A DNA stretch of 64,000 nt from Alloalcanivorax marinus. GTDB taxonomy: Bacteria; Pseudomonadota; Gammaproteobacteria; Pseudomonadales; Alcanivoracaceae. The translations under genes and the position numbers were made by a program. The DNA is taken from assembly GCF_016785095.1 (NCBI RefSeq), contig NZ_JAEKJB010000008.1, forward strand, positions 496,001 to 560,000. The letters run 5' to 3'. Positions 44,637 through 54,121 of this stretch are shown here, one piece after another (the stretch's first letter is position 1; every line of letters begins with the position of its first letter). The notes beneath the pieces were generated by a model that worked only from the letters and a program-made list of their open reading frames with translations, ran no database searches and was not told the DNA's origin.

Positions 44637-45990
44637 AAGCCTTTCCGCGCAGGCCGCCGCTCTGGCCGCCGGCACGGTCACGCCCGCTACCCTGGCGCAA
44701 GACGCCTTGCAAAGAGCGGAGCAACAGGCGGCTCTGAATGCTTTCGTGGCTCTCGATCCGACAACGATCATGGCCCAGGCCACGGCGGCCACGGATCGCC
44801 GCCAGGCCGGCCGGCCACTGAGCCCCATCGACGGGGTCCCGATCGCGGTCAAGGACAACTACCTGACCCGGGACTTTCCCACCACCGCCTGCTCCCGGGC
44901 GCTGCCCGGCGCGCGCCCCCGGGACGCCACGGTGGTCGCCCGGTTACGTGACGCCGGCGCCGTTATTTTCGGCAAGACCAACATGCATGAGTGGGCCTAT
45001 GGCGCGACCAACAGCCTGTCCGCCATCGGCCAGACCCTGAACCCGCGCGACCGGCGCCGCATCACCGGCGGCAGCAGCGGCGGCTCGGCGGCAGCGGTGG
45101 CGGCGGGCATCGTGGGTGCCGCCCTCGGCAGTGATACCGGAGGCTCGATCCGCATTCCGGCGGCGGCCTGCGGGGTATACGGCTTCAAGCCGGGCTATGG
45201 CCGGGCGTCGCGCAACGGCGTACTGCCACTGAGCTGGTCCCTGGATGCACCCGGGCCGCTGGGCCGGACATTGCGCGATCTGGAATTGCTGTTGCCCTTC
45301 TTCCTGGGCGAGGATCGTCGCGACCCTTCCACTTTCGGGGCCGTCGCGATGCGCGACCCCGGCCCCCCCATTGCCGAAGCGCCGGCGCTGATCGCTCTGG
45401 ACGGGGCCGGCCTGGAACGGTCCGATGAAGTGCGGGCGGCCCTTGTCGGGGCACTCAACGCCACCGGCCTGCCGGTGCCCACCGTTGAGCTTGAGCAGAT
45501 GGACAGTTACTTCTCCGCCTGGGAAGCGATCCTGCATTGTGAAGCCACCGCCTACCATACCCGGCGTCTGGCCGATCATCCGGAAGGCTTCGGCGCCGTC
45601 ACCCGGGCCCATCTTGAGGCGGGGAAACAGCTCTCCGGACGGGAATACCTGAATGCCCAGTCGATCCGCGCCCACTTCACCAGCTTGCTGTTGAACCGGC
45701 TCGGCGAATGGGATGCCCTGGTCCTGCCAACGCTGCCGGTGACCGCGCCGATGGTCGGGGAAGAGTGGCAGAGCTTCGGCGGGCGGCGGGTGACCACCCA
45801 GGACAGCATGACCTGGTTCTGCTGGCTCGGTAATCTTTCCGGGCTGCCCTGCGTGACGTTGCCGGTGCCGAACCCGGCCTCCGCCCTGCCCGTGGGCATG
45901 ATGCTCATGGGTCGCCCGGGCAAGGACGAGGAACTGCTGGCGATCGCCGGCCTGCTGAACGAACGGATCAATGGTAAGGAGGTATCGTGA
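44620..45990 (+). CDS. Amidase-signature hydrolase (AtzE-like)
   Basis: 456 residues. All three catalytic residues of the amidase signature family are present: Lys78 (IAVKDNYL), Ser152 in GGSSGGS (cis-Ser) and Ser176 in [11 protein letters not shown] (nucleophile). Members cut amide bonds in small amides, urea derivatives (allophanate, carboxybiuret), acyl-homoserines or mis-acylated tRNA. The AtzG-like gene in front, an amide-type importer and AmiC/AmiR-type regulators point to a catabolic enzyme acting on an imported small amide. It is not the nitrilase-type AmiE of the classical Pseudomonas amidase operon. Its stop overlaps the next start (GTGA). Confidence 0.9.
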   Translation: MTNALESLSAQAAALAAGTVTPATLAQDALQRAEQQAALNAFVALDPTTIMAQATAATDRRQAGRPLSPIDGVPIAVKDNYLTRDFPTTACSRALPGARPRDATVVARLRDAGAVIFGKTNMHEWAYGATNSLSAIGQTLNPRDRRRITGGSSGGSAAAVAAGIVGAALGSDTGGSIRIPAAACGVYGFKPGYGRASRNGVLPLSWSLDAPGPLGRTLRDLELLLPFFLGEDRRDPSTFGAVAMRDPGPPIAEAPALIALDGAGLERSDEVRAALVGALNATGLPVPTVELEQMDSYFSAWEAILHCEATAYHTRRLADHPEGFGAVTRAHLEAGKQLSGREYLNAQSIRAHFTSLLLNRLGEWDALVLPTLPVTAPMVGEEWQSFGGRRVTTQDSMTWFCWLGNLSGLPCVTLPVPNPASALPVGMMLMGRPGKDEELLAIAGLLNERINGKEVS

Positions 45991-47123
45991 GCGCGGATCG
46001 ATTGGGAATTGGTGTTCTGTTTTCTCAATCAGGGCCGATGGCCGTGACGGAAAACGCCCATCTCAAGGGCATAATCCTTGCATGCGAGGAGATCAACGAT
46101 GCCGGCGGCGTGGCGGGCCGGAAGCTGGAGCCGGTGATTCTTGATCCCGCCGGCTCCGACGAGAAATACGCGGCGCTCGCCACCGAATTGCTGGTGCAGC
46201 ACCGGGTCAACGTGATCTTCGGCGCCTGCCTGTCGGCCAGCCGCAAGGCGGTGCTGCCGGTGATCGAGCGCTTCAACGGCATTTTGTTCTATCCTTCGGT
46301 TTACGAAGGGTTCGAGTATTCACCCAATGTCGTGTACGGAGGCGCGGTGCCCAACCAGGTGGTTTTGCCCATGCTTGAGTACCTTTTCCAGAATCAGGGA
46401 CGGCGCATTGCCCTGATCGGCTCGGACACGCTCTACGCCCGGGAGGTGAACCGTATCGTCAACGAGTTTCTCGGCGAGAGCGGCGGCGAGGTGGTCCAGG
46501 AAAGCTACGTGCCCATCGGTGCCAGCGAGGACCATTTTGGCGTGGTGCTCTCGGCGCTGCATGATGGCGGCGCGGACGCCATCATCTCCACCGTGGTCGG
46601 CGAAGACAGCATCTCACTCTACGACGCGTTCTCCCGCCAAGGTTTCAGCGGCGAGCGCCTGCCGATCGCCTCGCTGACCACCACGGAATCGGAACTCCGG
46701 CGCATGCAGCCACAAGCCCGGCGCGGCCACATCTCGGTAACCGCCTATTTCTCGACCCTGACCAACCCGGCGAACAGCGCCTTTCGCGCCGCCTACCAAC
46801 AGCGTTACGGCAAGGATGAAGCACCGAGTTCCTACTCCGAGGTGTGCTATTCCCAGGTCCATCTGTTCGCCGCCGCCGTGCGCCAGGCCGGCGGCGACGA
46901 CACCGACGCGCTGTTGTCGTCCCTTTCCGGCGCGGTCTCGAAGGGACCCGCCGGAGATCTGTTCGTGGACGCCGACACCAACCACGTCTCGATCCGCCCG
47001 TTGATCGGCCGCGCCACCGCGGACGGGACCTTCGACATCCTGTGGCGCGGCGACGGCGCCATTCGACCGGACCCGTACCTGGTCGGTTATGATCGATCCG
47101 TCATGGAACCGGGTGCCACATGA
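45987..47123 (+). CDS. amiC: AmiC-like cytoplasmic amide sensor
   Basis: 378 residues without a signal peptide, unlike transport binding proteins of the same fold. It aligns well by eye with Pseudomonas AmiC: IGVLFSQSGPMAV at the start, FYPSVYEGFEYSPNVVYGG, RRIALIGSDTLYAREVNRI, ISTVVGEDSISLYDA, and a near-terminal IRPDPYLVGYD. AmiC binds amides and holds AmiR inactive until an inducing amide arrives. Start is GTG at 45987 with AAGGAGG upstream. Its stop overlaps the next ATG, so sensor and antiterminator are made in a coupled way, as in Pseudomonas. Confidence 0.92.
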   Translation: MSADRLGIGVLFSQSGPMAVTENAHLKGIILACEEINDAGGVAGRKLEPVILDPAGSDEKYAALATELLVQHRVNVIFGACLSASRKAVLPVIERFNGILFYPSVYEGFEYSPNVVYGGAVPNQVVLPMLEYLFQNQGRRIALIGSDTLYAREVNRIVNEFLGESGGEVVQESYVPIGASEDHFGVVLSALHDGGADAIISTVVGEDSISLYDAFSRQGFSGERLPIASLTTTESELRRMQPQARRGHISVTAYFSTLTNPANSAFRAAYQQRYGKDEAPSSYSEVCYSQVHLFAAAVRQAGGDDTDALLSSLSGAVSKGPAGDLFVDADTNHVSIRPLIGRATADGTFDILWRGDGAIRPDPYLVGYDRSVMEPGAT

Positions 47124-47719
47124 GCGACGATTTCTCTTTTCGCAGCGAGACACTGCTGCGCCGCTTGCGGCGCATGCAGGTACTCGTGATCCATCCGGAC
47201 GATAGTGAGCGGGAAAACTTTCTCGCGCACCTGCGTCGAATCGGCTGCCGGGTGGACAGCATGTGGCCGGCGCCCTCCTCGCTTCCCGAAAAGACGGACG
47301 TGGTGCTGTTCCTGGTGAACCGGATTCACGATGAGGGCGCGCTGTCCTGGATGGCGACCTCCAAGGACATCGCCCGCATTGGCATCATCGCCTTTGAAAC
47401 CCCGGAAATTCTCGAGGAACTGGAACGCCTTCACGTCCATGGCGTGCTTTCCAAACCGATCCGGCTGTTCGGCGTGCTCGCCGCCCTGACCACCGCCATC
47501 AGCCTGGCCCGCCATGAAGCACGGCTGAACAAGCGGGTCGCTTCGCTGGACGAAACCCTGAAAGCCCGCCGCAAGATCGAGCAAGCGGTGCAGATCATCT
47601 CGGAAAGCCGCTCCATCTCGGAGGCCGACGCTTACAAGCGCATCCGCGAGAAATCCATGCGCAGCAAACAGAGCATCGCCAGCATCGCCGAGGCCATCAT
47701 CGCGGCGAACGGGATTTAG
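47120..47719 (+). CDS. amiR: AmiR-like ANTAR antiterminator
   Basis: 199 residues. The N-terminal part is a receiver-like domain without the phosphorylation Asp (VLVIHPDDSERENFLAHL), a coiled coil follows, and the C-terminal ANTAR domain (about 135-195: RKIEQAVQIISES, ISEADAYKRIREKSM, IASIAEAII) binds RNA hairpins. AmiR prevents premature termination in the leader of the amidase operon when AmiC releases it. The proposed target here is the leader at 39721-39793. It is the last gene of the operon. Confidence 0.92.
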   Translation: MSDDFSFRSETLLRRLRRMQVLVIHPDDSERENFLAHLRRIGCRVDSMWPAPSSLPEKTDVVLFLVNRIHDEGALSWMATSKDIARIGIIAFETPEILEELERLHVHGVLSKPIRLFGVLAALTTAISLARHEARLNKRVASLDETLKARRKIEQAVQIISESRSISEADAYKRIREKSMRSKQSIASIAEAIIAANGI

Positions 47720-47764
47720 GCGCCGCCCAAGCACCCTTTTCCCATCCCGGCGCCGACTTGGTAA

Positions 47765-48823
<1,059 letters not shown>

Positions 48824-48859
48824 CCCTCCTCCTTTCCTTCTTCCCTCCCTCCTTTCCTT
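48824..48859 (+). repeat. Uninterrupted 36-base polypyrimidine tract
   Basis: Directly after the hemB stop the + strand runs 36 bases of only C and T (CCTCCTCCTTTCCTTC-type). A GC-rich hairpin follows (CCCGGGCC, loop, GGCCCGGG, near 48869-48889), without a T-tract. Confidence 0.85.
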
Positions 48860-48917
48860 GCTGTTCGCCCCGGGCCTGACCGGCCCGGGCATCGCCAGCG
48901 GTTTCGTGATCCGCATC

Positions 48918-48947
48918 AAGACAACCAAGTTGACTGATTCATATAAT
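48918..48947 (+). promoter_or_regulatory. Candidate promoter of the decarboxylase operon
   Basis: A perfect -10 TATAAT (48942-48947) has AAGACA 18 bases upstream. A small hairpin CCCCG-TTACAT-CGGGG lies just downstream in the 5' leader. Confidence 0.5.
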
Positions 48948-49011
48948 TTTTCATAACCCCGTTACATCGGGGCGTTACTGATTACGGACCCCCGCCCGCA
49001 AGGAGCCCCCG

Positions 49012-51312
49012 ATGCCGTCCGCTCTTGAACGCCAACCCCTTGGTATTCTGGTCCTGATCGCCAGCCAGGATTGCCACGCCGATAATTCCGCCGGCCACGC
49101 CATCTCGGCCCTGATCGAGGACCTGGAACGCCGCGACGTGACCGTGGTCACCGCCCTCAACAGCGAGGACGCCGTGGCCATGCTCACCGCGGAACCCGCC
49201 ATTCAATGCGTGCTGACCAGTTGGAGCCTGCCCGGCGTCCATACCCATCATGGCGCTCTGGAGGTGCTGTCGGCCCTGCGCGAGCGTAGCGCCGACGTGC
49301 CCGCCTTCCTGCTCGCCAGCCGGGAAACCGCGAAGACCATTCCCATGCGTGCCATGGAGATGGCCAGCGACTACATCTGGCTGATGGAAGACACCCCATC
49401 CTTTATTGGCGGTCGCATCCTGGCGGCCATCGAACGCTATCGGCAGCATGTGCTGCCGCCCATGTTCGACGCCCTGGTGCGCTTCTCCCGGGTCCATGAA
49501 TATTCCTGGCATACACCTGGCCACCACGGCGGCGCCGCCTTTCTGAAGGCACCGGTGGGGCGCGCCTTTTTCGAGTTCTACGGCGAAAACATGCTGCGCT
49601 CGGATCTCTCCATCTCGGTGGGCGAGATGGGTTCGTTGCTCGATCACAGCGGCCCCATCGGCGCCGGCGAGCGCTACGCGGCCAGGGTGTTCGGCGCCGA
49701 TCGGACCTACTACGTGACCAACGGCTCCTCGACCTCCAACCGGGTAATCCTGATGGCCTCCGCGACCCGCGACCAGGTCGTTCTGTGCGATCGCAACTGC
49801 CACAAATCCGTGGAGCACGCGATTACTCTGTCCGGCGCGGTACCGTCCTATCTGGTTCCGATCCGCAATCACTACGGCCTGATCGGCCCGATCCCGCCGG
49901 AACGGCTGGCGCCCGAGGCGATTCGCGACGACATCGCCACCAGCCCGCTGTGCCGGGGGCTCCAGAACAGCGATCCGGTGCACGCGGTGATCACCAACTC
50001 CACCTATGACGGCCTCTGCTACAAGGTTTCCCGAGTGGAGGAGTTGCTCGGAAAGAGCGTCGACCGTCTGCATTTCGATGAAGCCTGGTACGGCTATGCC
50101 CGCTTCAATCCGATTTATCGCGAGCGTTATGCCATGCACGGCGAGCCTGGCGAGGACCGTGGCGACAAACCCACCCTGTTCGCCACCCAGTCCACGCACA
50201 AACTACTGGCGGCCCTGTCCCAGGCCTCGATGATCCATATCCGGGATGGTCGCCGCCCGATCGAACACAGCCGCTTCAACGAAGCCTTCATGATGCACGC
50301 GTCCACCTCGCCGCTGTACAGCATCATCGCCTCCAACGACGTCAGCGCCGGCATGATGGACGGCCCCGGCGGTGAACGGCTCACCGGCGACGCGATCCGC
50401 GAGGCGGTGGCATTCCGCCAGGTGATGGCGCGCCTGAACACGGAATACGATGAGAAAGGGCAATGGTTTTTCGGCGTCTGGCAGCCGGAAACCGCCACCG
50501 ACCCGATGAGCAAGGAACGCTACCTCTTCCACGAGGCCCCCCTGGAGCTGCTCGCCGGCACGCCTGAATGCTGGACCCTGAACCCCGGCGAGCGCTGGCA
50601 CGGCTTCAAGAATCTGGAGGCGGATTACTGCATGCTCGACCCGGTCAAGGTGTCCATCACCACGCCGGGCATGGGCTTCGACGGCAAGCTGAAGGCCTCC
50701 GGCATTCCCGCCGCGGTGGTCAGCGCCTATCTGGATGAACGGGGCATCGTGGTCGAGAAAACCACCGACTTCACTATCCTGTTCCTGTTTTCCATCGGCA
50801 TCACCAAAGGCAAGTGGGGCACCCTGATCAACGCCCTGATGGCCTTTAAAAGGGATTTCGACGCCAACGCGCCTGTGCATCGCTGCATGCCCGGCTTCGC
50901 CGACCGCCATGGTCTGAACCCGGACCAGGGGCTGCGCACGCTGGCGGTGTCCATGTTCGATGCCATGGCGGCGCTGCGCACCACCGCGCTGATGAGCGAG
51001 AGTTTCTCGGTGCTGCCCAGCCCCGACCTGTCACCGGTGCGGGCCTACGAAAAACTGGTGCAGGGCCAGGTTGAGCAATTGCCGCTTTCCGCCCTGGCCG
51101 GCCGCACCCTGGCCACCGGCGTGGTGCCTTACCCGCCGGGCATTCCGCTGCTGATGCCCGGCGAAAACGCCGGCCCGGCGGAGGGCCCGGTGCTCGGCTA
51201 CCTGAACGCACTGCAGGAATTCGACCGCCGCTTCCCGGGCTTTGAGCACGACAACCATGGCGTCGAGGTCATCGACGGCACCTATCACCTGTACTGCATC
51301 AAGAACGACTGA
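49012..51312 (+). CDS. Lysine/arginine/ornithine decarboxylase, PLP fold type I
   Basis: 766 residues, the size of AdiA, LdcI and SpeC. An N-terminal receiver-like wing domain (about 1-135), a PLP domain and a C-terminal domain are present. The PLP Lys is K397 in ATQSTHKLLAALSQASM; HTPGHHGGAAFL and VTNGSSTSNRVI are conserved cofactor-region blocks. It converts a basic amino acid to its amine with loss of CO2 and use of a proton. Which amino acid is used cannot be told: the antiporter next door shows both AdiC-like and CadB-like features. The ATG has AAGGAG 7 bases upstream. Confidence 0.92.
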   Translation: MPSALERQPLGILVLIASQDCHADNSAGHAISALIEDLERRDVTVVTALNSEDAVAMLTAEPAIQCVLTSWSLPGVHTHHGALEVLSALRERSADVPAFLLASRETAKTIPMRAMEMASDYIWLMEDTPSFIGGRILAAIERYRQHVLPPMFDALVRFSRVHEYSWHTPGHHGGAAFLKAPVGRAFFEFYGENMLRSDLSISVGEMGSLLDHSGPIGAGERYAARVFGADRTYYVTNGSSTSNRVILMASATRDQVVLCDRNCHKSVEHAITLSGAVPSYLVPIRNHYGLIGPIPPERLAPEAIRDDIATSPLCRGLQNSDPVHAVITNSTYDGLCYKVSRVEELLGKSVDRLHFDEAWYGYARFNPIYRERYAMHGEPGEDRGDKPTLFATQSTHKLLAALSQASMIHIRDGRRPIEHSRFNEAFMMHASTSPLYSIIASNDVSAGMMDGPGGERLTGDAIREAVAFRQVMARLNTEYDEKGQWFFGVWQPETATDPMSKERYLFHEAPLELLAGTPECWTLNPGERWHGFKNLEADYCMLDPVKVSITTPGMGFDGKLKASGIPAAVVSAYLDERGIVVEKTTDFTILFLFSIGITKGKWGTLINALMAFKRDFDANAPVHRCMPGFADRHGLNPDQGLRTLAVSMFDAMAALRTTALMSESFSVLPSPDLSPVRAYEKLVQGQVEQLPLSALAGRTLATGVVPYPPGIPLLMPGENAGPAEGPVLGYLNALQEFDRRFPGFEHDNHGVEVIDGTYHLYCIKND

Positions 51313-51325
51313 GCGGGGAGCGGCC

Positions 51326-52849
51326 ATGAGCGTAGCCGAAGACAACAAGATCGGTTTGCTGCCGGTCACCCTGATGGTGGCGGGCAATATGATGGGCTCG
51401 GGCATCTTCATGCTGCCCGCCAACCTGGCCAGCGTGGGGAGCATCTCCGTGGTGGGCTGGCTGATCACCCTGAGCGGCGCCGTGGCCCTGGCGCTGGTAT
51501 TCGCGAAGCTGGCGATTCTCGACCCCGCCGCGGGCGGGCCCTATGCCTATGCCCGCAAGGCGTTCGGCAATTACATGGGTTATCAGACCAACCTGATCTA
51601 CTGGCTGGCCAATGTGGTGGGCAACGTGGCCCTGGCCACCGCCGGCCTGGGGTATCTGTCCGGGTTCTTCCCATCACTACAAAACCCGCTGATCTTCGCC
51701 ATCGCTCAGATCGCGGTGATCTGGCTGTTCACCTACTTCAATATTCTCGGCCCGAAAATGGTCGGCCGGGTGCAGTCCATGACCACCATGCTGGCGCTGT
51801 TTCCGATTCTGGCCACGGCACTGCTGGGCTGGTTCTGGTTTGACGGGCATACCTTCACGTCCGGCTGGAACGTGTCCGGCAAGAGCTCGGGCAGCGCCAT
51901 CATGTCCACGCTCACCTTCACGCTGTGGGCGTTCATTGGCGTGGAAAGCGCCTCGGTGTCGGCGGCGGTGGTCAAGAATCCGCGCCGCAATATCCCCATC
52001 GCCACGGTGGGCGGCGTCATTCTGGCGTCGGTGGCCTATATCCTCAGTTCCTCGGTGATCATGGGCATGATCCCGAACCAGGAACTGGTCAGCTCCTCGG
52101 CCCCCTTCGCCGACGCGGCGCGCATCGCCTTCGGCGATACCGCCGCCAATATCGTGGCGGTGTGCGCCGCGCTGGGCTGCCTTGGCTCGCTGGCCGGCTG
52201 GACCCTGCTGGTCGGGCAATCCGCCAAGGCCGCCGCCGACGACGGCCTGTTCGGCAACCTGTTCGCGCGCACCAATGCCAAGGGCGTGCCCTCCGCTGGC
52301 CTGGTGCTGGTCGCCGTTCTGATGAGCCTGCAAGTATTGGCCACCATGTCCCCCACCGCCAGCGAGCAATTCGGCAAGATCGCCTCGGTGGCGGTGATCA
52401 TGACCCTGCTGCCCTACATCTACTCCGCCATCGCCCTGAAGGTGCTCGGCTACAAGAAGATGCCGCACCGCCAGTACACGGTGTACACCATCATCATCCT
52501 GTTCGCGGCGGCCTACAGCCTGCTGGCGCTGATCGGTTCCGATGGCGAACAGACCCGCTGGTCGCTGATCTTCGTGATCGCCACCATCGTGTTCTACGCG
52601 CTGGCGCTCAACCGCCAGCACGATATCGAGGAAGCGCGCAAAACACCCGGCGGCGTTTCACCTCACTGGGTGCGTTATCTCACCCTCACCGTGACGCTGG
52701 TGGCGCTGGCTCTGATGTTCTGGCTGTCCGTGGGGCGCCATGACAATTTGCAAATCAGAGGTCGGGAAGCGGTGATGGAGTCCCCGGCGCACTCCACCGA
52801 CAGCCGCCCTGCCACCGATAGCACCCAGGGAGAAACCGGCCTTGAATAA
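51326..52849 (+). CDS. Basic amino acid/polyamine antiporter (AdiC/CadB family)
   Basis: 507 residues with twelve membrane helices in the conserved core. The substrate loop is VTLMVAGNMMGSGIF, close to AdiC. LWAFIGVESASV and GSLAGWTLLVGQSAKAAADDGLF also match AdiC (Trp of helix 8 kept), while WAF rather than WSF is the CadB form. It exchanges external amino acid for internal amine, completing a proton-consuming cycle with the decarboxylase 13 bases upstream. A C-terminal extension of about 50 residues, after VGRHDNLQI, is longer than in AdiC. ATG at 51326 was chosen by similarity to the AdiC start. Confidence 0.92.
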   Translation: MSVAEDNKIGLLPVTLMVAGNMMGSGIFMLPANLASVGSISVVGWLITLSGAVALALVFAKLAILDPAAGGPYAYARKAFGNYMGYQTNLIYWLANVVGNVALATAGLGYLSGFFPSLQNPLIFAIAQIAVIWLFTYFNILGPKMVGRVQSMTTMLALFPILATALLGWFWFDGHTFTSGWNVSGKSSGSAIMSTLTFTLWAFIGVESASVSAAVVKNPRRNIPIATVGGVILASVAYILSSSVIMGMIPNQELVSSSAPFADAARIAFGDTAANIVAVCAALGCLGSLAGWTLLVGQSAKAAADDGLFGNLFARTNAKGVPSAGLVLVAVLMSLQVLATMSPTASEQFGKIASVAVIMTLLPYIYSAIALKVLGYKKMPHRQYTVYTIIILFAAAYSLLALIGSDGEQTRWSLIFVIATIVFYALALNRQHDIEEARKTPGGVSPHWVRYLTLTVTLVALALMFWLSVGRHDNLQIRGREAVMESPAHSTDSRPATDSTQGETGLE

Positions 52850-54098
52850 AACGATTCGTCTGGGCGCGCTGATCGCCCTGGCCGGCCTGGCCACCACGCC
52901 GCTGGCGCACGCCGACGACGAGGATCTGAACCTGCGCCTGGAAAACCTGGAACGGCAGGTCCTGGAACTCAAGCAACAAATCGATGATCGGGAACTGGAA
53001 AACACCCGTAATCCGGCGGGCCGGGCCGACACCATCTCACGGCTGGGGTCCGGCTCCGCCGCCTGGCCGCCCACCGCCGGTGGCAACAGCGGCGTGGAAG
53101 TCAAAGCCCATGGCTATATCAAGCTCGACGGCATCTATGACTTCCATGCTGTCGGCAACCGCGACCAATTCGTCACCGCCAGCATTCCCACCCGAGGTGG
53201 CGGCGATGATGATCACTTCGGGTTCCACGCCAAGCAAAGCCGTATTGGCGTGGACGTCATTGATCATGACAGCGGCTCCCGGGGCGCCCTGGAGGTGGAC
53301 TGGTTCGGTGACAGCGACGGCTATCAACTGCAGCTGCGCCACGCCTACTTTCAGGTAAGCCGACTCTACGCCGGCTATGGCTTCAGCAACTTCATGGACA
53401 TCGACGCTTTCCCGGACACCCTGGACAACGAGGGCCCCGGTGCCAGCGCTTACCGGCTGCAGGCCGGCGTGCTATACCGTCACCCCCTGGACGAGCACAA
53501 CGCCCTTCTGTTCTCCCTGGAAGATCCGGACACCGAACTTTATGGCGGCGGCGGCGACAGCAACGCCCCGGACGTGGTGGTGGCCTACAAGAATGAGAAC
53601 GACCGGGGCCACCTGAAACTGTCCCTGGTGGGGCGCCGCCTGAGCGACGGCTCGGACAGCCGGCTGGCCGCCGCCGCCGGACTGACCGGCACCGTGGCGC
53701 TCGGCGGCCAGACGCTCTCCTTCGGTGGCTATACCGGCGAGGGCTTCGCCCATTACCTGAGCGACATCAGCGACAGCGGTTACGACGCGGTGGTGGATGG
53801 CGAAGGCGACGTGGAACCGCTGCGCGCCAGTGGCGGCTACCTGGGCGTTACCCATCCCTGGTCGGACCGGCTGCGCACCACCTTGGTGGCGGGCAACCTG
53901 CGCCTGGAACGCAACGACCTGCTCGCCGACGATGAATTCCGCTCCAGCCGCTATGGCTCCGCCAACCTGGTGTGGGACTACAACGACCGTCTGACCACCG
54001 GTATTGAAGTGCTGCGCGGCCGCAATCGGGATCAGCAAGGTGAAACCGGCTACGCCACGCGGGTGCAGGCCAGCCTCACCTATGTATTCCTGAAGTAA
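52842..54098 (+). CDS. DcaP-like outer-membrane porin
   Basis: 418 residues. Signal peptide cleaved after LAHA (about residue 24). A short coiled coil follows (DLNLRLENLERQVLELKQQI), then a barrel beginning VKAHGYIKLDGIYDF and ending TRVQASLTYVFLK with a terminal hydrophobic strand. This is the DcaP/trimeric porin pattern, in which the N-terminal coiled coil supports the trimer. The start is TTG at 52842, inside the antiporter's last codons, with AGGGAGA upstream. Its coupling to the antiporter suggests it admits the amino acid or releases the amine. Confidence 0.82.
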   Translation: MNKTIRLGALIALAGLATTPLAHADDEDLNLRLENLERQVLELKQQIDDRELENTRNPAGRADTISRLGSGSAAWPPTAGGNSGVEVKAHGYIKLDGIYDFHAVGNRDQFVTASIPTRGGGDDDHFGFHAKQSRIGVDVIDHDSGSRGALEVDWFGDSDGYQLQLRHAYFQVSRLYAGYGFSNFMDIDAFPDTLDNEGPGASAYRLQAGVLYRHPLDEHNALLFSLEDPDTELYGGGGDSNAPDVVVAYKNENDRGHLKLSLVGRRLSDGSDSRLAAAAGLTGTVALGGQTLSFGGYTGEGFAHYLSDISDSGYDAVVDGEGDVEPLRASGGYLGVTHPWSDRLRTTLVAGNLRLERNDLLADDEFRSSRYGSANLVWDYNDRLTTGIEVLRGRNRDQQGETGYATRVQASLTYVFLK

Positions 54099-54121
54099 AG
54101 TGTCCCCGAAACGGACCTGGC

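Noticed and set aside
48930..48947. TTGACT followed by TATAAT before the decarboxylase gene
   Set aside because: Only 6 bases separate them, so they cannot act together as -35 and -10; the -10 was paired with AAGACA instead.
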